DNA of 64,000 nucleotides from an uncultured Clostridia bacterium (GTDB lineage: Bacteria > Bacillota > Clostridia > Saccharofermentanales > Saccharofermentanaceae): positions 124,001-188,000 of the forward strand of contig CAMIYM010000001.1 in assembly GCA_946403085.1 (NCBI GenBank). The letters are read 5' to 3'. A program made the position numbers and the translations under genes. A model generated the notes under the pieces. That model did no database searches and was not told the DNA's origin. It saw nothing but the letters and a program-made list of their open reading frames with translations. Of the stretch, positions 60,792 to 64,000 are shown one piece after another. Numbering within the stretch: the first letter of the stretch is position 1; every line of letters starts with the position of its first letter.

Positions 60792-62453
60792 ATGGCTAAA
60801 GGAAGTGCTAGAAGAGCAAAAGTTATAAAAGCAATGATTGCTTTTGTATTGATACTTGCATTGCTTACATTCTTCTCGAATACGATCATGAATTTGACCA
60901 TTCCGAAGGTTTTGGGAGCATATGCTTCAAGAGGCAATCTCTCTTATTCAAATTCAGCCAGAGGCAACATAACAGTCGACAACCAGACTGAGGTCAAAGG
61001 CCTTGACGGAAGAGTTGTTGAGGAAGTGCTCGTATCCAATTACGACTCTGTGCAGAAGGGTGATAAGATCCTTACATTGAAGTCTGTTGAGGAATCCGAA
61101 GACCTTCAGGCTAAGAAAACACGTCTTAAGGAACTTGAGCGTGAGAAGAAGTACGAGGCAAGACAGCCCAAGGATACTACAGATTACGGTATGTACCAGG
61201 ATGCCATCAATACCGCCAAGACCGCTCTTTCTGATGCTAAGGCAATGCAGAAGAAAGTAAAGAACAAGGCTTCAACAGTTAAGAAGAACAACAAGATCAT
61301 AAATGATCAGTCCAAAAAGGCAGTATCTTACGAAGCTACCGTTAATGCTGCAGCTCAGACAGTGGAAAGCCTTAAGATCCAGATAGAAGCCATCGATGCA
61401 CAGATCGCGCCTTTGAAGTCCCAGATCGATGTATATGTTGCATTGGGAACACCTACACCTTCTCCTGAAGAACTTGAGACAGGCACATCCGATATCGTTA
61501 AGCTCACGAAAAAGATCAATGAGCTGAAGGCAAAGAAAAAGGATATTCAGAAGCAGCTCACATCAGCACAGGAAAGACTTGACGATGCATCTGCAAAGCT
61601 TTCAGACTGCCAGACTAAGATCGCCAAGGCTCAGAGTTCAAACGAATCTCTCAGTATGCTCCCGTCCGCAAAGGCTGCACAGAATACCGTTAATCAGGCA
61701 CAGAAGTCATTAAATGCAGCAAATAAAGCTTATAAGGATGCGAAGATCCAGGCAGGCATTACTGCAGACAAGTTAAAGGATACGGTAAATGACCGTAATG
61801 AAGAGATCAAGAAGTTAAAAGAGGATATTGCAAAGCTTGAAGAAGCCGCAAAGATCACAGCGATCACAGCTCCTGCCACAGGCTTTATCTATAACATCAC
61901 CGTAGGTGAGGGAGATACTCTGAGCGAAAAGGATACGATCACATATATTCTTCCTGAGACAAACAGAGTATGTTCCGTATCTTTCAGCTTTGCAGCATCT
62001 GCCACCCAGAATCTCAGTGTCGGGATGCCGCTTGAAGTTACAAGCGGATTCGTCGAAGGCTGTATTGTAAAGTCGATCAAGCCTGATCCGGATGATCCGA
62101 GAGGAAAGAGGATCGTAAAGTGTGCGGTCCAGGGACCGGATTCATGGCCGGGTGAGGAGATCACCGTTAATGCAGGAAAGGGCAATGACAACTATAACTG
62201 CGTAGTGCCTGCAAGTGCCGTAAACAAAGATGGCGGTGGCGAATTTGTCTATATGATCGTAGGTTCGTCCACACCTTTGGGAGATAAGTATACCGTTAAG
62301 AGAGTCGATGTAACTGTCGAAGCTACGGACGGTGTTTCTTCCGCGATCAAGGGTGAAGGTCTTGATAAGTACGATGTAATGATCGTTATCAGATCTGAAA
62401 AGCCCCTGGAAAACGGCCAGCGGGTAAGACTTGAAGACTATGCTGCAAAGTGA
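60792..62453 (+). CDS. HlyD/MacA-type membrane-fusion (adaptor) protein
   Basis: 553 residues. One N-terminal TM helix (about 12-33) is followed by the first lipoyl half (NQTEVKGLDGRVVEEVLVSNYDSVQKGDKIL, read in parts). A long helical hairpin with coiled coils spans about 105-350. The second lipoyl half is ATGFIYNITVGEGDTLSEKDTI, with beta-barrel domains after it. This is the layout of adaptors for MacB-type or RND-type exporters. GGAGG lies ahead of the ATG, 50 bases after the permease gene, and the MacB-like gene follows after 18 bases. Its Ala/Lys-rich hairpin is about 240 residues, longer than in typical MacA. Confidence 0.82.
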   Translation: MAKGSARRAKVIKAMIAFVLILALLTFFSNTIMNLTIPKVLGAYASRGNLSYSNSARGNITVDNQTEVKGLDGRVVEEVLVSNYDSVQKGDKILTLKSVEESEDLQAKKTRLKELEREKKYEARQPKDTTDYGMYQDAINTAKTALSDAKAMQKKVKNKASTVKKNNKIINDQSKKAVSYEATVNAAAQTVESLKIQIEAIDAQIAPLKSQIDVYVALGTPTPSPEELETGTSDIVKLTKKINELKAKKKDIQKQLTSAQERLDDASAKLSDCQTKIAKAQSSNESLSMLPSAKAAQNTVNQAQKSLNAANKAYKDAKIQAGITADKLKDTVNDRNEEIKKLKEDIAKLEEAAKITAITAPATGFIYNITVGEGDTLSEKDTITYILPETNRVCSVSFSFAASATQNLSVGMPLEVTSGFVEGCIVKSIKPDPDDPRGKRIVKCAVQGPDSWPGEEITVNAGKGNDNYNCVVPASAVNKDGGGEFVYMIVGSSTPLGDKYTVKRVDVTVEATDGVSSAIKGEGLDKYDVMIVIRSEKPLENGQRVRLEDYAAK

Positions 62454-62471
62454 TCCTGAAGGAAAAGAATC

Positions 62472-63755
62472 ATGCGTTTAATCGATAAGACAAAGAAATT
62501 CTTTATTACTGAGAAGGGCAATATCGGAAGGAGACTTCTGAAGCTTACTCTTGCAGCTCCTTTCTGGGTCATATTATGTTCTCTTATACTGACAGGAACA
62601 GGTATCGGAAGAGCCGTATATCTTTCCGGCTCCAGATACGAACAGCGTGCCGCTGAGATATGGCAGCAGGGTACAGATACCTCGTTCAGACATATGAGCG
62701 TGTTTGCCGGTGGTATCAGGACAAACGGCGAGAGATCGCCCCTGATGTATTCCGAAGGCGGCAGTTCGATCCGTGTGGCTGACTTGTCATTGATGAGACA
62801 GAGCCTTCAGGCTTCGGCTAATACCGGTTCCGGCGGCGGTACATACAGGGAAGGTGAGTTAAGAGGCTGGGAAGACTGCTACTCATCCACAGTAAAGGCA
62901 AGTGTTACGCCTATGAAGGTAGTTGAAGGCAAGACTGAATTAGGTTCTGAAACTGATGTGGAACTTGTTGCGGTCGGAGGCAATTACAGGGCTTTCCATC
63001 CGTTCAGATATATGTCAGGCGGATTCCTTCCTGTGACTCCTGTCGATACATATCAGGTCGTAATAAATGATATTCTCGCCTGGCAGTTCTACCGTTCATA
63101 CGATGTAACAGGCAACATGATCGTTATAGGTGGTCAGATCTTTACCGTTATCGGTGTTGTTGAAGCAGGCACCTCAAAGGTCTCAGAACTTGCAGGTGAG
63201 CAGGAACCCAGAGCATATATCTATTTTGGAGCATTAGGTTCGATTTACGGCAACAAAGGCGCATCAGCAGCCCCCTCTGATTCACCGGTGGATATGGACG
63301 GAGGATTTGGCGGAGGAGCATCCGGCGGATCAGATTATGCGATCCAGTGCTATGAAGCCCTTCTCCCCGAACTCGTAAAAGGCGTCGGTATCGCAGATTT
63401 TAAGAATGCACTGCCGGCTTATTCTCTGACAAATCCGCAGCTTTATGTCTCTAATGACACGGAACGCTTCAGCATACCAAGAGTCGTGGATACTATGCTT
63501 CCTTTGGGTGAGACCGAAAAGGAACGCATGGGTTATGAATTCCCGTATTGGGAAAGAGCTGCCCAGATGACAGAACAGAGATTGTTCTACGATTTTGTGA
63601 TAACCGCATTCGGAATACTGCTCCTCCTTATCGGTGTCATAATGGCGGCCTTGAAGATCAGGGCTTCAAAAGCTATCACTCCTGAGGAGATCGCACCTGC
63701 TGAAACTGACGAAAAGCAGGAGTCCGATGAAAAGGATCTTATGCTGAAGGAATGA
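62472..63755 (+). CDS. MacB-type periplasmic-core membrane protein (ABC permease-like)
   Basis: 427 residues. A TM helix (about 27-47) precedes an extracytoplasmic domain of about 330 residues with VELVAVGGNYRAFHPFRYMSGGFLP and YQVVINDILAWQFYRSYDVTGNMIVIGGQIFTVIGVVE (both read in parts). This is the MacB periplasmic core pattern: substrate-side loop, then GxxFTVIGV. A second TM helix lies at about 383-405 and a short charged tail ends the chain. The FtsX helices usual in MacB permeases are reduced to this one, so it is a partial permease. It is predicted to act with the HlyD-type adaptor encoded just upstream. Which ATPase drives it is unclear. Confidence 0.72.
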   Translation: MRLIDKTKKFFITEKGNIGRRLLKLTLAAPFWVILCSLILTGTGIGRAVYLSGSRYEQRAAEIWQQGTDTSFRHMSVFAGGIRTNGERSPLMYSEGGSSIRVADLSLMRQSLQASANTGSGGGTYREGELRGWEDCYSSTVKASVTPMKVVEGKTELGSETDVELVAVGGNYRAFHPFRYMSGGFLPVTPVDTYQVVINDILAWQFYRSYDVTGNMIVIGGQIFTVIGVVEAGTSKVSELAGEQEPRAYIYFGALGSIYGNKGASAAPSDSPVDMDGGFGGGASGGSDYAIQCYEALLPELVKGVGIADFKNALPAYSLTNPQLYVSNDTERFSIPRVVDTMLPLGETEKERMGYEFPYWERAAQMTEQRLFYDFVITAFGILLLLIGVIMAALKIRASKAITPEEIAPAETDEKQESDEKDLMLKE

Positions 63756-63808
63756 TATCTGACACTGATTTTCCCTTTTTTAGGATAGAATAATCGTAAA
63801 ATTTTTCT

Positions 63809-63840
63809 TATAATCCCTTTAGGAAAATCTTCCTGAAGGG
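63809..63840 (+). promoter_or_regulatory. -10 element and inverted repeat covering the Shine-Dalgarno of the last gene
   Basis: TATAAT lies at 63809-63814. CCCTTTAGGA (63815-63824) pairs with TCCTGAAGGG (63831-63840), with one G-U pair, and the right arm contains the ribosome binding sequence GAAGGG. If the whole repeat is transcribed it would hide the site; if transcription starts at about 63821 it is more likely a DNA operator. Confidence 0.45.
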
Positions 63841-63847
63841 ATATTTT

Positions 63848-64000
63848 ATGCGTAAGACATTTGCCAGGATAGTATCACTCTTGTTAGCAGTCTCATTTGC
63901 TATAAGCCTTACAGCATGTATGGGCGGAGCGGATTACTTCCTTGAATCCACGACTGCAAAGGAGACCGCCGCCACTACGGCATATAAGAGGTCTTTTTTC
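63848..64000 (+). CDS. Lipoprotein, N-terminal fragment (continues beyond window)
   Basis: 51 codons are visible. A basic start, a hydrophobic core (IVSLLLAVSFAISL) and the lipobox LTAC give a clear lipoprotein signal peptide. The mature part begins MGGADYFLESTTAKE and is Thr/Ala-rich. Its place at the end of a sugar-permease locus makes an extracellular solute-binding protein plausible, but the visible part cannot decide. Confidence 0.65.
   Translation, partial: MRKTFARIVSLLLAVSFAISLTACMGGADYFLESTTAKETAATTAYKRSFF

Overview
The window looks like chromosomal DNA from an anaerobic, fibre-degrading member of the Clostridia (Firmicutes), probably of gut or rumen type. The signs are strong GGAGG-type ribosome binding sites, an electron-bifurcating-type [FeFe]-hydrogenase operon, a GH5 cellulase, type IV pilus parts, PT-rich surface linkers, LCP and TagF-like cell-wall polymer genes and many lipoproteins. 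No rRNA, tRNA, CRISPR array, phage or complete insertion sequence was seen. All family assignments come from reading motifs; no database search was run.

Layout. 0-1.2 kb: the end of a CCA tRNA nucleotidyltransferase gene and a type IV pilin whose C-terminal domain resembles the N-terminal module of the cellulase further on. 1.2-6.3 kb (minus strand): an oligopeptide-type ABC importer with a fused double ATPase. 6.5-8.2 kb: a zinc-ribbon coiled-coil protein. 8.5-10.6 kb: an EF-G-like GTPase, preceded by an unusual tandem repeat. 10.7-14.9 kb: hydC-hydB-hydA. 15.1-17.0 kb: a LacI-type sugar sensor fused to GGDEF. 17.0-20.1 kb: a large membrane protein with a very acidic insertion. 20.2-21.8 kb: a D-Ala-D-Ala ligase and a dCMP deaminase.

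21.8-29.5 kb is the most remarkable block. It holds a GH5 cellulase with a C-terminal membrane anchor, a bitopic membrane protein, a 1054-residue surface/transmembrane protein with a long cytoplasmic coiled coil, a small exported protein with five VYGPxP repeats, and a radical SAM/SPASM enzyme six bases downstream. I read it as a candidate cell-surface cellulose-attachment apparatus with a radical-SAM-modified peptide. 29.6-32.9 kb: an SDR, an SCP2-like protein, an SGNH esterase homologue that has lost its catalytic Ser and His, and a CBS protein.

32.9-44.3 kb (minus strand) is a cell-envelope cluster: an LCP ligase, a membrane protein, two paralogous fusions of a YidC-like insertase to a sulfatase/LtaS-like domain, and a TagF-like transferase, with pilT and a 32-codon small ORF in the middle. 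44.4-54.2 kb is accessory: a DNA deoxyinosine glycosylase, lipoproteins, a sensor-kinase-like remnant, zinc-ribbon proteins, two methyltransferases, a truncated lipoprotein gene and possible mobile-element end repeats. 54.2-56.8 kb: a GMP synthase lacking its glutaminase domain, and pyruvate kinase. 56.8-58.3 kb: a GT-C-like membrane protein. 58.5-64.0 kb: MalF/MalG-type permeases in line with an HlyD-type adaptor, a MacB-type periplasmic-core protein and the start of a lipoprotein.

In combination, pilin plus PilT, the surface cellulase and its neighbours, and a sugar-sensing diguanylate cyclase suggest regulated attachment to plant polysaccharide. Hydrogenase and pyruvate kinase fit fermentative use of the released sugars, and the envelope cluster builds the surface polymer. 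This linkage is inference from gene content.
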